Assembly (NCBI RefSeq): GCF_019711535.1
Contig: NZ_JAIGNP010000003.1
Coordinates: 558,001 to 622,000 of the forward strand
Reading direction: 5' to 3'
Length of the DNA: 64,000 nucleotides
From: Qipengyuania aestuarii
GTDB taxonomy: Bacteria > Pseudomonadota > Alphaproteobacteria > Sphingomonadales > Sphingomonadaceae
The notes beneath the pieces are model-generated. The model was given only the letters and a program-made list of their open reading frames with translations. It was not told where the DNA came from and did no database searches. Below, in pieces: positions 35,070-44,269 of this stretch. Every line of letters starts with the position of its first letter. Position 1 is the first letter of the stretch. Made by a program: the position numbers and the translations under genes.

Positions 35070-38000
35070 TTATTCCGCCGGTTCGATCCCGGTTTTGCGT
35101 CCGCGGATCTCCCCCGTGTCCATTCCCGGGCGATAGGAGAGGAAGCGGTTTCGCAGCGCCGGTCCCACGCGCTTCTCGATCCCGTCTGCCAGGCTGAAGC
35201 CTGCAGGAACGATCAGCAGGGTGAGGAAGGTCGACAGGATGAGCCCGCCGATCACGGCCACACCCATGGGCTGGCGCCATGCGCCGTCGGCCGACAGCGA
35301 CAGCGCCGTGGGGATCATGCCCGCAGTCATGGCGACCGTCGTCATCACGATGGGCTGCGCACGCTTCTGGCCCGCTTCCATGATCGCATCGTACTTGCGC
35401 TGCCCGTGCTCCATCGCCTCGATCGCGAAATCGACCAGCAGGATCGAGTTCTTGGCGACGATGCCGAATAACAGCAGCACGCCGATGAAAACGGGCAGCG
35501 AGAGCGCGAGACCAACCATCTTGATGGCGATGATGCCGCCAAGAGGCGCGAGTAGAAGCGACCCCATGTTGACCAGCGGCGACATCAGGCGCCGGTAGAG
35601 CAATACGAGGACCGCGAAGACCAGGAGAATGCCGGACAGAAGAGCGATCTGGAAGTTCGCCACGAATTCCAGCAGCCAGCGATCCTGCCCGCTCGGTGCA
35701 TTCGACACACCGATCGGCAGATCCTGCATGATCGGCAGTTCGTTGATCCGCTTTTTCGCCACGCCTTCCTCTGCGCCGGGGGCAAGGTCAGCGCTCACAT
35801 AGACGCGGCGCTTGCGATCTTCGCGCTGGATGGTCGTCGGACCAGCCCCAAAACGAATGTCGGCGATGCGTTCGAGCGGAACGGAGCCGCCGCTCGCGGT
35901 CGGTACCGGAAGATTGCGGATGGTCGAGATCCGGTCGCGCGAATTTTCCGGCAGCATGACCCTGATCGGAATCTGGCGATCCGAGAGCGAGAACCGTGCG
36001 GCATTCTGATCGATCTCGCCGATCGTGGCGATGCGGATCGCCTGGCTGAGCGATGCGGTAGTCACACCCAGCGAAGCCGCCAAATCCGCACGCGGTTCGA
36101 TGATCAGTTCCGGGCGCTGCAGATCGGCTTCGAGCCTGGGGCCCTGGATCTCGGAGACGTCGCCCATCTGCTCGACAAGCGTTTCGGCGGTCCGTTCGAG
36201 AAGATCGGGATTGCTGCCCGACAGCATCACATTGATGGCGCGGCCTGAACCGCCTCCACCGCCGCCCTGCTGATCGCGGAAGTTGATGCGCGCGTCGGCG
36301 ACCTGGTTGAACAGGACGGACACATCGCGTTCGATTTCCTGGCTCGTCCGCTCACGCTCGGCCTTGTAGGTCACGAAGAAGCTCGCGCTGCCTTCGGATA
36401 CGGTCAGGAGCACATTCTCGACTTCGGGCTGGTCCTCGATAATGGCGAGCGCCTGTTCAGCACGCTCTTCCGTCTGTTCCAGCGTGGTACCGGGGACCAT
36501 TTCCATGCGCACTTCGCCGAAGTCGAAATCGGCATCGGGGAAGAACTGTGTCGGAGTCGTCACGAAAAGGAAAATGGTCAGAATGAAGGACAGGAAACCC
36601 ACGCCCATGACCCAGGCGCGGTGATCTCCGCGCATATGAGCGCCGAGCTTGCCGAGGAAGCCGAGCTTGCCGCGGCGCTCGATCCGCGCCTTTTTCAGTT
36701 CCTGCGCACGCGTGCGGTCGAGCGTCCACTCAAGAACCCGTGTATAACGCTGGATCCAGGGGCCGTTCGCGTGCTCGGCATGGCCATGCGGTTTGAGGAA
36801 ATACGCAGCCATGAGCGGCGTAATCATTCGGGCGACGGCAAGGCTCATCAGCACCGAGACGACGACGGTTACCCCGAAATTCTGGAAGAACTGACCCGCC
36901 ACCCCGGGGAGCAGCGCCACGGGCAGAAAGACCGCGATGATCGAAAAGGATGTCGCAGCGACAGCAAGGCCGATTTCGTCGGCCGCATCGATCGATGCCT
37001 GAAACGCGTTCTTGCCCATCCGCATGTGCCGGACGATATTCTCGATCTCCACGATCGCGTCGTCGACCAGAACTCCGGCCACCAGCCCCAGCGCCAGCAG
37101 GCTCATCTGGTTCAGCGTGTACCCCATGTATTCGAGGAAGAAGAAGGTGGGTATGGCGGACAGCGGGATGGCGATGGCGGAGATGAACGTCGCGCGCCAG
37201 TCGCGCAGGAAGAAGAATACGACGACGACCGCGAGGATCGCGCCTTCGACAAGCGCCGCGATCGAGCTTTCGTATTGCGCCTTGGTATATTGGACGATGT
37301 TGAAGAGTTCGACGAATTCGACGCCGGGATATTCCTCTTCGATTTCCCGCATCACAATCTGCGCTTCGTCATAGACCGAAACGTCGGATTCGCCGCGGGC
37401 GCGGGACAGATCGATGGTCACCACAGGCCGTCCATTGACCTTGGAGATGGACTTGATTTCGCTCTCGCCGTCGCTGACGTCGGCGATATCGGCGAGCTTG
37501 ATCGACCGGCCTCCGCCAAGCGAAATGCGGCGCTGGCTCAGTTCGTAAGCCGTTTCGGCATTGCCGACCACGCGGACCGACTGGCGAACGCCAGCGATTT
37601 CAGCCTGGCCGCCGCCCGCGTTGAGGTTGTTCTGCCGCAGGACGGAGTTGACCTGGGATGCCGTGACACCGAGCGACTGCATCCTGGAGGGATCGAGAAT
37701 GACCCGGATCTCGCGATTGACGCCGCCGCTTCGCGACGCGCTGGCCATGCCGGGAACTGCCAAAAGCCGTTTCGAGACCGTGTCGTCGACGAACCAGCTC
37801 AGCTGCTCCATCGTCATGTCCTGCGAGACGACAGCATAGTTCGCGAAACTGTTGTTGCTCGTCTGGACCTTGTAGACCCGGGGCTCGATGATACCTTCGG
37901 GCAAATCTCCCCGTATCTGGTCGATATTGGCCTTCACCTCGTTGACGAGGTCATTCACGTCATAGCCGAGTTCGAAGGTGATGAAGGTGCTCGAGCTACC

Positions 38001-38267
38001 TTCCCGCACGGTGCTGCGGATGGATTCCAGCCCTTCGAGCGAGGCAATCGCGGATTCCACCTTTTCGGTGATCTGCGTATCGATTTCCGTCGGTGCCGCG
38101 CCGGGCTGAGCGATCGAAACGATCACTGCCGGAAATTCGATATCCGGATCGTTCTGCACCTGCATCCGGTTGAATGCCACGATGCCGGCAAGCGTAAGCG
38201 CGGCGAACAGGACCAGCGGCACTACCGGGTTCCTGATGGACCAAGCGGAAAGGTTGCGCAGGTTCAT
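35070..38267 (-). CDS. RND-family multidrug efflux permease (AcrB/HAE-1 type)
   Basis: Proton-driven inner-membrane efflux pump subunit, 1065 aa. Two repeats of a helical bundle and a large periplasmic loop are visible; the first helix is VVPLVLFAALTLAGIVAF, and the essential aspartate pair of helix 4 is present in GVLVDDAIVEIENIVRH. A charged cytoplasmic/amphipathic insert (RTRAQELKKARIERRGKLGF) separates the halves, and the second porter loop contains a glycine run (QQGGGGGGSG). Pairs with the adaptor 3 bp upstream. No outer-membrane channel gene is nearby, so a TolC-like partner is encoded elsewhere. Substrate unknown. Confidence 0.95.
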   Translation of the reverse strand: MNLRNLSAWSIRNPVVPLVLFAALTLAGIVAFNRMQVQNDPDIEFPAVIVSIAQPGAAPTEIDTQITEKVESAIASLEGLESIRSTVREGSSSTFITFELGYDVNDLVNEVKANIDQIRGDLPEGIIEPRVYKVQTSNNSFANYAVVSQDMTMEQLSWFVDDTVSKRLLAVPGMASASRSGGVNREIRVILDPSRMQSLGVTASQVNSVLRQNNLNAGGGQAEIAGVRQSVRVVGNAETAYELSQRRISLGGGRSIKLADIADVSDGESEIKSISKVNGRPVVTIDLSRARGESDVSVYDEAQIVMREIEEEYPGVEFVELFNIVQYTKAQYESSIAALVEGAILAVVVVFFFLRDWRATFISAIAIPLSAIPTFFFLEYMGYTLNQMSLLALGLVAGVLVDDAIVEIENIVRHMRMGKNAFQASIDAADEIGLAVAATSFSIIAVFLPVALLPGVAGQFFQNFGVTVVVSVLMSLAVARMITPLMAAYFLKPHGHAEHANGPWIQRYTRVLEWTLDRTRAQELKKARIERRGKLGFLGKLGAHMRGDHRAWVMGVGFLSFILTIFLFVTTPTQFFPDADFDFGEVRMEMVPGTTLEQTEERAEQALAIIEDQPEVENVLLTVSEGSASFFVTYKAERERTSQEIERDVSVLFNQVADARINFRDQQGGGGGGSGRAINVMLSGSNPDLLERTAETLVEQMGDVSEIQGPRLEADLQRPELIIEPRADLAASLGVTTASLSQAIRIATIGEIDQNAARFSLSDRQIPIRVMLPENSRDRISTIRNLPVPTASGGSVPLERIADIRFGAGPTTIQREDRKRRVYVSADLAPGAEEGVAKKRINELPIMQDLPIGVSNAPSGQDRWLLEFVANFQIALLSGILLVFAVLVLLYRRLMSPLVNMGSLLLAPLGGIIAIKMVGLALSLPVFIGVLLLFGIVAKNSILLVDFAIEAMEHGQRKYDAIMEAGQKRAQPIVMTTVAMTAGMIPTALSLSADGAWRQPMGVAVIGGLILSTFLTLLIVPAGFSLADGIEKRVGPALRNRFLSYRPGMDTGEIRGRKTGIEPAE

Positions 38268-38270
38268 GGT

Positions 38271-39467
38271 CTACTTGCCCGCCCGGCGTTGCAGCATCGG
38301 TTTGACTTCCTGACCTTCACGCAGGAAGCCGCCCGCCCGAAGAACCACGCGCTCGTTACCCGTCAAACCTTCGGTCACGGACAGACCGCCATCGGTTATG
38401 ATGCCGGTCTCGACATTGCGGCGGACGACCTTGTCCTCGCTGTCGATGATATAGACATAGGTCTGCCCGTCGTCGTCGAGCAAGGCGCTCTCCGGCAAGA
38501 CCGGTGCCACCACGGTACCCGAATTGATCGTCGCGTTGGCGAAACCGCCGGGCTTGAGTTCCGGGCTATAGGACAGGGCAATACGCGCCGTACCCTGCCG
38601 CGTGCTGTCGTCGATCGTCGGTGCGATCTGCCAGATCTGGCCGGTGAACCCCTCGTCGGTTCCGACCGGGAACACCGTGGCCGATGCGCCGGCGCGCAAG
38701 CTTGCAAGTTCGGTCTCGCCCAGTTGGGCCAACATTTCCATCTCGCCGCCCTGGGCGATGGTGAAGAGGGCCTGCGATCCGGCACCGACCGTCTGGCCGG
38801 GCTCGACATTGCGTTCAAGCACGAGGCCGGCTGCGGGGGCGACGATATTGAGGCGGGCATTGCGTGCCTGCAATTCGCCCGCCTGCGCCTTGGCGACGCG
38901 AACGCGCGCGACGGCGGCGTCGCGTGTCGCCGTCAGACGGTCCACATCGGCCTTGGAAACGAATCCTCGCTCGACCAGCTGGAGGGCGCGGTCGAGATTG
39001 GACTGTGCGAGATTGGCATCGGCCTGCGCGACCTGGACTTGCGCGGCGGCGCTGAGGGCCTGCTGGTTTTGCACCGAGCGGTCGATCACGGCGAGGACCT
39101 GACCCTGGCGTACCCAGCTGCCCGCATCGACGGGTACCGAAACCACGCGCCCGCCTTCGCCGACCACGCCGACCGGCAGGGTCCGGCGAGCGGCGATCGT
39201 TCCGGTCGCGGAAATTTCGCCTTCGACGGTAGTACGCCCGGGCGCCACGACGGTTACCGCAGGCAATTGCGGTTCGGAGGGGGCCTGTTCTTCGTCTCCG
39301 GCAAGAAAATACCAGGCCAGAGCAAGGGCGGCCACCAGGATGACTGCGGCAATCGCCAGCTTGCGGCGCCGACCCGGGCGTTTCTCAGCATCTATGCTAT
39401 CGACCTCGATCCGCTCCGGCGGCAAGGTACCGTCGTCATCAGCGCGAATTTCCGTTTCGTACGTCAT
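38271..39467 (-). CDS. RND efflux periplasmic adaptor (membrane fusion protein)
   Basis: A 398-aa adaptor linking the permease to an outer-membrane channel. It has an N-terminal transmembrane anchor (LAIAAVILVAALALAWYFLAG, about 35-56) instead of a lipobox, a biotinyl-lipoyl half-motif (GVVGEGGRVVSVPVDAGSWVRQGQVLAVID), a helical hairpin rich in Gln and Ala (about 125-190), and the second half-motif around LNIVAPAAGLVLERNVEPGQTV. I choose the ATG at 39467 over the TTG immediately before it. Upstream lies a good promoter with an internal dyad (39506-39534). First gene of the adaptor-permease-(DUF445) transcript. Confidence 0.94.
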   Translation of the reverse strand: MTYETEIRADDDGTLPPERIEVDSIDAEKRPGRRRKLAIAAVILVAALALAWYFLAGDEEQAPSEPQLPAVTVVAPGRTTVEGEISATGTIAARRTLPVGVVGEGGRVVSVPVDAGSWVRQGQVLAVIDRSVQNQQALSAAAQVQVAQADANLAQSNLDRALQLVERGFVSKADVDRLTATRDAAVARVRVAKAQAGELQARNARLNIVAPAAGLVLERNVEPGQTVGAGSQALFTIAQGGEMEMLAQLGETELASLRAGASATVFPVGTDEGFTGQIWQIAPTIDDSTRQGTARIALSYSPELKPGGFANATINSGTVVAPVLPESALLDDDGQTYVYIIDSEDKVVRRNVETGIITDGGLSVTEGLTGNERVVLRAGGFLREGQEVKPMLQRRAGK

Positions 39468-39505
39468 CAAATAGCCCCGTCTGGCAGCAGCCCATATCGA
39501 TTGGT

Positions 39506-39534
39506 GTATTACTCTGCTAAATCACAGAGCGCAA
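39506..39534 (-). promoter_or_regulatory. Predicted promoter of the RND efflux operon with operator-like dyad
   Basis: On the minus strand, TTGCGC (39534-39529) and TAATAC (39511-39506) are separated by exactly 17 bp. The spacer contains the inverted repeat CTCTG-N8-CAGAG, a possible repressor site covering the promoter. The -10 box is about 39 bp before the adaptor start codon. Confidence 0.55.
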
Positions 39535-39636
39535 GGCTGTCGAATTGTCGTAGGGGCTTGCCCTGTCTGGAGCAATCTTACACTCGACAGGGGCATTAGC
39601 GAAACAGACGAATGTCTTCGATGTTCGAAAAGCACG

Positions 39637-39670
39637 AAAAAGGGCGGCTCAGCAATGCCGAACCGCCCTT
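39637..39670 (-). terminator. Intrinsic terminator after the GlsB-type gene
   Basis: On the minus strand, GGGCGG ... CCGCCC (39668-39663 with 39647-39642) with inner GGC/GCT pairing is followed by TTTTT (39641-39637), about 28 bp past the stop codon. Confidence 0.7.
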
Positions 39671-39695
39671 CTCGATTTAAACTTCCTGCTGGTTT

Positions 39696-39962
39696 TTAGC
39701 GCACACGACCACGCTGAATGAGGTTGGCGATACCAAGCAGAACGATTGCACCAACGATCGCGATAATGAAACCGGTCAGGTTGAAGGTCTGAATGGTGCC
39801 CTCGATGCCGAACAAGGCTCCGGCGAGAAAGTTACCGATCAGTGCGCCGATGATACCGACGATGATATTCCAGAAAATGCCCATCGAAGCGTCGCGCGCC
39901 ATGACCATGCTTGCGAGCCAGCCAGCGACGCCGCCGACGATAATTGCGATAATCCAACCCAT
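39696..39962 (-). CDS. GlsB/YeaQ/YmgE-family small membrane protein
   Basis: An 88-aa transglycosylase-associated-type (Transgly_assoc) integral membrane protein with three hydrophobic helices: MGWIIAIIVGGVAGWLAS, IFWNIIVGIIGALIGNFLAG and TGFIIAIVGAIVLLGIANL. Homologues are often stress-induced; their role is unclear. The start ATG at 39962 is fixed by a perfect AAAGGAGG seven bases upstream, so the longer frame from 39995 is not used. Stand-alone gene with its own terminator. Confidence 0.9.
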   Translation of the reverse strand: MGWIIAIIVGGVAGWLASMVMARDASMGIFWNIIVGIIGALIGNFLAGALFGIEGTIQTFNLTGFIIAIVGAIVLLGIANLIQRGRVR

Positions 39963-40103
39963 TGCAAATCCTCCTTTACTTCCCATCCGACCCAATGCCA
40001 GCCGAACGGGTGGCAGTGCCAGCGGTTCCCCTTTTTTGCATGGGGGACACGAATTTAGCGGATTTACAGGGTTTTTGTTCCCGCCTCTTGGCGGGACGCG
40101 CGA

Positions 40104-40403
40104 TCAATACTTGAACTGGCGTTCGTATAAATCGCGGTAATGCTGAATCCGGGTGACCCTCAGCCCCTGCATTCCCGACCGGTCGACTGCGCGCTGCCAG
40201 GAGGCAAACTCCTCCAGCGTCAAGCCGTAGCGCTCGAGAACTTCGTCGATACTGAGCAGGCCGCCATTCACGGCAGCGACCACCTCGGCCTTGCGGCGCA
40301 CCACCCAACGTTTCGTGGACGGGGACGGCAAATCCTCAAGGGTCAGCGGCTCGCCAAGCGGGCCGATCACCTGTGCAGGGCGGATGTCCTGATTTTCGAT
40401 CAT
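40104..40403 (-). CDS. sciP: CtrA inhibitor SciP (DUF1153)
   Basis: Small helix-turn-helix protein that in Caulobacter binds CtrA and blocks transcription of CtrA-dependent promoters in G1. The 99-aa product carries the full family core: VIGPLGEPLTLEDLPSP, TKRWVVRRKAEVVAAVNGGLL, SIDEVLERYGLTLEEFASWQ and a C-terminal GLRVTRIQHYRDL. Its ATG immediately follows the TAG of the 104-codon-scale frame at 40404-40718, so the two are probably one transcript. A GANTC (GAGTC, 40444-40448) lies about 40 bp upstream of the start. Confidence 0.93.
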   Translation of the reverse strand: MIENQDIRPAQVIGPLGEPLTLEDLPSPSTKRWVVRRKAEVVAAVNGGLLSIDEVLERYGLTLEEFASWQRAVDRSGMQGLRVTRIQHYRDLYERQFKY

Positions 40404-40718
40404 CTATTTCTCTCGGTCGCCATGCACCGCACCATCTGCGGCGGAGTCCTCGTCTAACGGTTCAGATTTTCCATGCGCTAAACCATCATGGTAAACGGGC
40501 CGTTTACTTTCTCCCTCCGTTTCCCTCCTCGCTTCGCCGAAAGACTGGAAACCGGCATGCTCCCTTCTCGCCACTTCCTCGCGAAAGTCGCGAGTCGCGG
40601 ACAATTTTGCGACAAGTTCGGTCCAACGGAATTTGTGCAGGACGTCCTTGTTCTTGGTCGTCCCTTCGCTTTTCTTGGTGAATTGCCCCTCGATCATGAG
40701 GCTGTGATAATCAGACAT
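40404..40718 (-). CDS. Small protein of unknown function directly preceding sciP
   Basis: A 104-aa reading frame whose stop codon abuts the sciP ATG with no gap. From the ATG at 40718 it reads MSDYHSLMIEGQFTKKSEG, then a likely helical segment KFRWTELVAKLSATRDFREEVARREH, then an acidic, low-complexity C-terminus (SEPLDEDSAADGAVHGDREK). I do not recognise the family. Evidence for reality is the exact abutment with sciP and the protein-like middle segment; against it, no convincing Shine-Dalgarno sequence precedes any of the possible ATGs (40740, 40718, 40697). If real, it is the natural candidate for a sciP operon partner. Confidence 0.5.
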   Translation of the reverse strand: MSDYHSLMIEGQFTKKSEGTTKNKDVLHKFRWTELVAKLSATRDFREEVARREHAGFQSFGEARRETEGESKRPVYHDGLAHGKSEPLDEDSAADGAVHGDREK

Positions 40719-40801
40719 GGTAAAGAGGAAGTGAATCATGTTTCTTGGCTCAAACCGGGAAATACTGGAGCCCGGGGCCAAGGCCGTGTAAGGGGCCGCG
40801 C

Positions 40802-41956
40802 ATGCTCGAATCCCGTTTTCTCGACCCGGCCGGCGCCGCCGCGCTGTTCGATCTTGGCAAGCCCGCATCGCAGGCCCGCATCGTCGTCGCGATGTCGGGC
40901 GGCGTCGATTCATCCGTGGTTGCCGCACTCGCCGCAAAGAGCGGGGCGGAAGTCATCGGCATTACCTTACAACTCTACGATTACGGCGCGGCAACCGGGC
41001 GCAAGGGCGCCTGCTGCGCGGGTGATGATATCGCCGATGCGCGCGCCGTGGCAGAACGGCTGGGCATTGCTCACTATGTGTCCGATCACGAAAGCGCCTT
41101 CCGCGAAGAAGTGGTCGAAACTTTTGCCGACGAATATCTGGCCGGGCGCACGCCGGTGCCCTGCATACGCTGCAACATGGGGCCCAAATTCACCGATCTC
41201 TTCGCCATGGCCCGCGAATTGGGCGCCGACTGCCTGGCGACCGGTCATTACGTCCAGCGGGTAATGGGGCCGGCCGGGGCGGAGCTCCACCGAGCCACCG
41301 ATCCGGCGCGCGATCAGTCCTATTTCCTTTATGCCACGACCGACGACCAGCTGGCCTATCTGCGCTTCCCCTTGGGCGGCCTGCCCAAGAGCGAAGTGCG
41401 CGAGCTCGCCGAAGCCGCCGGCCTGCGCAATGCCGCCAAGCCCGACAGCCAGGACATCTGCTTCGTGCCCGATGGCGATTACGCAAAGATCGTCAAGAAG
41501 ATGCGCCCCGAAGGCGCGCGTCCGGGCGCGATCGTCCATGCCGGGACCGGGGAAGAACTGGGCGAGCATCGCGGCGTGATCCATTATACCGTCGGCCAGC
41601 GCCGGGGGCTGGAAATCGGCGGCCAGCCGGAGCCGCTCTACGTTGTCGGCATCGATGCTACCGAGGCGCAGGTAAAGGTCGGCCCCAAGCGCATGCTTGC
41701 CGTGTCCGCCGCCCATCTTGTCGAAACCAATCGCATCGGCCCGCTGCCCGATGTACCGCTGACGGCCAAGGTCCGCAGCCTGGCCAAGCCAGTGCCAATT
41801 ACGCTCGAGGGATCGCTGGGCAATGATGAAGCGGCGACAATACGCTTCGAAACACCCGAATTCGGCGTCGCGCCCGGCCAGGCGGCGGTCATCTACGCCG
41901 GAGAGCGGGTCGTGGGTGGCGGCTGGATCGACAGCACGACGCGCTGCGAAGGCTGA
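40802..41956 (+). CDS. mnmA: tRNA-specific 2-thiouridylase
   Basis: Installs the 2-thio group on uridine 34 of tRNA-Lys, -Glu and -Gln. The 384-aa product has the ATP pyrophosphatase loop [17 protein letters not shown], the catalytic cysteine in [13 protein letters not shown] and the persulfide cysteine in [11 protein letters not shown], with [13 protein letters not shown] further on. The ATG at 40802 ([19 protein letters not shown]) is preceded by AAGGGG; an upstream TTG (40745) would add 19 unlikely residues. Divergent from the sciP operon. Confidence 0.96.
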   Translation: MLESRFLDPAGAAALFDLGKPASQARIVVAMSGGVDSSVVAALAAKSGAEVIGITLQLYDYGAATGRKGACCAGDDIADARAVAERLGIAHYVSDHESAFREEVVETFADEYLAGRTPVPCIRCNMGPKFTDLFAMARELGADCLATGHYVQRVMGPAGAELHRATDPARDQSYFLYATTDDQLAYLRFPLGGLPKSEVRELAEAAGLRNAAKPDSQDICFVPDGDYAKIVKKMRPEGARPGAIVHAGTGEELGEHRGVIHYTVGQRRGLEIGGQPEPLYVVGIDATEAQVKVGPKRMLAVSAAHLVETNRIGPLPDVPLTAKVRSLAKPVPITLEGSLGNDEAATIRFETPEFGVAPGQAAVIYAGERVVGGGWIDSTTRCEG

Positions 41957-41982
41957 CCGTCAGCGGCTCCTGACGAGCTGCC

Positions 41983-42321
41983 TCAATATTCCCATTCATC
42001 CAGAACGCAGCCGTAACCTTCGCGATAGCGCGCCGTATCCGCGGCGATGACCGGAATGCTCGCCGTCACGCTGCGGTCGGCCGCATTCTCGCTCAGCGAC
42101 ACAAGTTCCATGCCTTCGAGCTTGTCCTTCCCGCAATCCTCGAGACTGCGCCCGGCCACAAAGCGGCAGGAGCAACCCACCCGCGCAGCATAGGCCGTGG
42201 CCACTTCTCCCGTGCGCGTTGCCGTCTCGCCATAGGCCAGCCAGGCACCGCCGGCTGCGGCGGCGAGAACCAGCACGAGCCAGAACCACCAGCGGGAAAG
42301 AAGGGAGCGTTTTTTCGCCAT
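41983..42321 (-). CDS. Single-pass membrane protein, unknown function
   Basis: A 112-aa protein: basic start (MAKKRSLLSR), one transmembrane segment (WWFWLVLVLAAAAGGAWLA), then an extracytoplasmic domain with four cysteines (VGCSCRF, EDCGKD, GYGCVLD) that could form two disulfides. No family recognised. It is divergent from the serine-hydrolase lipoprotein gene (35 bp between starts), suggesting shared control. Good coding pattern; ends in DEWEY. Confidence 0.7.
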   Translation of the reverse strand: MAKKRSLLSRWWFWLVLVLAAAAGGAWLAYGETATRTGEVATAYAARVGCSCRFVAGRSLEDCGKDKLEGMELVSLSENAADRSVTASIPVIAADTARYREGYGCVLDEWEY

Positions 42322-42356
42322 TGCGCGGGTGTAGTCCTCATGCGAGTGGAGCGGGC

Positions 42357-43490
42357 ATGTTCCCGCGGCCCCTGCCCCTTATCGCTCTTGCCCTCCTCGC
42401 CACAAGCCTTGCGGCATGCGGTTCGTCCGGAGGCGAGGAAGAACCGCCGCTGAGCGAGGCAGCACTGGCTGCGGTCGGGGAGGAGCCCGGCGCCCCCACC
42501 AAAGCGCTCGCCCGCGAGATCGACGATCTTTTCACGCAGGAAGGCCTTGGCGAGACCCGCGCCCTGATCGTGATGCACGATGGCAAGCGCGCGGCGGAAC
42601 GCTATGCAGAAGGATATGACGAAGACACGCTCTTCGTCAGCTGGTCGATGGCCAAGACCGTGACCGCCATGATGATCGGCCAGCTGGTCGGCGATGGCCT
42701 GCTGCGGCTCGATCAGCCCGCCCCGGTGCCGCGCTGGCAGCGCAGCGGCGATCCACGTGCCGACATCACTTTGCGGCATCTCCTCCAGATGCGCAGCGGG
42801 CTCGAGCATACCGAAGCGGGCGATCCGCCCTACGAGAGCAGCGAAGTCCGCATGCTCTTCCTCGACGGGCGGGACGATATGGCGGATTACGCCACCGCCC
42901 AGCCGCCCGAAGCGGAGCCGGGCGAGAAGTTCGAATATTCATCGAACACCACCGTCATCCTGGCCGACATCGCGGCCCGTGCCCTGACCGATAGCGATCA
43001 GCCCGAAGCCCGCCGCCGGGCGGTGTCCGATTATCTCCACGCCCGCCTGTTCGAGCCGCTGGGCATGTCTACCGCCGTCCCCGAGTTCGACCGCGCCGGC
43101 ACGCTGATCGGCGGTAGCCTGATGCATGCAAGTGCCCGCGACTGGGCCAAGCTCGGCGAATTGCTGCGCAACAAGGGCTCCTATCGCGGCGAGCAGCTGG
43201 TCCCCCGCAGCTGGGTGAGCCAGATGGTGACCCCCAGCCCGAAATCGCCGCAATACGGCCTGCAGACCTGGCTCAACCGGCCGACTGGCGAGGCGGAGCA
43301 CCCGCTGTTTCCCGACCGCGCGCCCGAGACGGCCTTTTCCATGATCGGCCACATGGGCCAGTATGTCTTCGTGTCGCCCGAACAGGGGCTCACCATCGTG
43401 CGGCTCGGCCATTCGAATGCCGCCGAACGCAAGGCGATGCTCCAGCAGCTGGCCGATATCGTCGAGCTTTATCCCGCCGAGGGAAGGTAG
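42357..43490 (+). CDS. Beta-lactamase-family serine hydrolase, lipoprotein
   Basis: A class C beta-lactamase/DD-peptidase-fold hydrolase (377 aa). Signal peptide MFPRPLPLIALALLATSLAAC with lipobox LAAC. Catalytic motifs: S-x-x-K in VSWSMAKTVTAMM, Y-x-N in FEYSSNTTVIL, and HxG-like IGHMGQYV near the C-terminus. Such proteins include esterases and D-amino peptidases as well as beta-lactamases; antibiotic hydrolysis cannot be claimed. ATG at 42357; upstream in-frame codons overlap the divergent gene and are not used. Convergent 22-bp overlap with the PhzF gene. Confidence 0.88.
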   Translation: MFPRPLPLIALALLATSLAACGSSGGEEEPPLSEAALAAVGEEPGAPTKALAREIDDLFTQEGLGETRALIVMHDGKRAAERYAEGYDEDTLFVSWSMAKTVTAMMIGQLVGDGLLRLDQPAPVPRWQRSGDPRADITLRHLLQMRSGLEHTEAGDPPYESSEVRMLFLDGRDDMADYATAQPPEAEPGEKFEYSSNTTVILADIAARALTDSDQPEARRRAVSDYLHARLFEPLGMSTAVPEFDRAGTLIGGSLMHASARDWAKLGELLRNKGSYRGEQLVPRSWVSQMVTPSPKSPQYGLQTWLNRPTGEAEHPLFPDRAPETAFSMIGHMGQYVFVSPEQGLTIVRLGHSNAAERKAMLQQLADIVELYPAEGR

Positions 43491-44269
43491 AAGCTGCCCT
43501 CCACCACGGTGACGCATTCGCCGGAAAGGATCGCGCGGTCGCCTTCCAGTCGGCAGCCGACATGGCCGCCGCGGCGGCTTGCCTGATAGGCAGTGAAGCT
43601 TTCGCGGGAGAGACGCTCGGCCCAGAAGGGTGTAAGCGTGGCGTGGGCCGCACCGGTCACCGGATCCTCGTCCACTCCGCCGCCCGGCACGAAGACGCGG
43701 CTCACCACGTCGGTATCGCGTCCCGGAGCAGTGCAGACGAAGAGATTGTTGCCCAGCTTCGCCAGCCCGCGCAGATCGGGCTCGAGCGCATGGATCGAGT
43801 CCTCATCCGGGTAAAGGAACAGGTCATAACCATGCGGATTGCGCCAGCATTCGGTGGGCGAGCCGCCGAGTAGCGCGGCCGCCTCGGGCCACTCGCCCTG
43901 CTCGGTCCGGATCGCGGGCAAGGCGAGCTCGTATCCCTCGCCAAGCTTGCGCACTTCGAGAATCCCCGACTGGCGCGTGCGAAAGCTCACGGCCTCGCCC
44001 CCATCGCGCCCAAGCAGCACGTGCCCGCTCGCAAGCGTCGCGTGGCCGCACAGGCGAACTTCTTCGGTCGGGGTGAACCAGCGCAGTTCCCAATCGGCCT
44101 CGCCGGTATCGTCCTTCACCAGGAAAGCCGTTTCGGCGAAGTTGTTCTCTTCCGCGATCGCAAGCAGCGTCGCATCGTCCAGCCACTCGTCGAGCGGCAT
44201 CACCGCTGCCTGATTGCCCGTGAAGGGCCGTGAAGCAAAGGCATCGACATGGGTGTAAGGCAGTTTCAT
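43469..44269 (-). CDS. PhzF-family isomerase/epimerase
   Basis: A 266-aa two-domain PhzF-fold protein. Signatures: VDAFASRPFTGNQAAVMPL at the N-terminus, the catalytic glutamate in EENNFAETAFLV (about residue 45), EVRLCGHATLASGHVL and GVDEDPVTGAAHATLTPFW in the second domain. Family members isomerise small acids (phenazine synthesis in Pseudomonas) but most have unknown substrates. The ATG at 44269 shares a base with the stop of the CDF gene (TGATG), so it is coupled to pdxH-CDF upstream. Confidence 0.9.
   Translation of the reverse strand: MKLPYTHVDAFASRPFTGNQAAVMPLDEWLDDATLLAIAEENNFAETAFLVKDDTGEADWELRWFTPTEEVRLCGHATLASGHVLLGRDGGEAVSFRTRQSGILEVRKLGEGYELALPAIRTEQGEWPEAAALLGGSPTECWRNPHGYDLFLYPDEDSIHALEPDLRGLAKLGNNLFVCTAPGRDTDVVSRVFVPGGGVDEDPVTGAAHATLTPFWAERLSRESFTAYQASRRGGHVGCRLEGDRAILSGECVTVVEGSFYLPSAG

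Noticed and set aside
36621..39599. A 992-codon open frame on the plus strand opposite the RND efflux genes
   Set aside because: It is the antisense shadow of two well-supported genes, a normal effect of high GC codon bias; the product is charged and repetitive with no motif.
40491..40507. Palindrome GTAAACGGGCCGTTTAC as an operator
   Set aside because: It lies within the 104-aa frame preceding sciP and could be a coding coincidence; no promoter elements were found beside it, so it is mentioned only as context.
42357..43490. Serine hydrolase as an antibiotic-resistance beta-lactamase
   Set aside because: The fold and SxxK/YxN motifs are shared with many esterases and peptidases; nothing indicates beta-lactam specificity.
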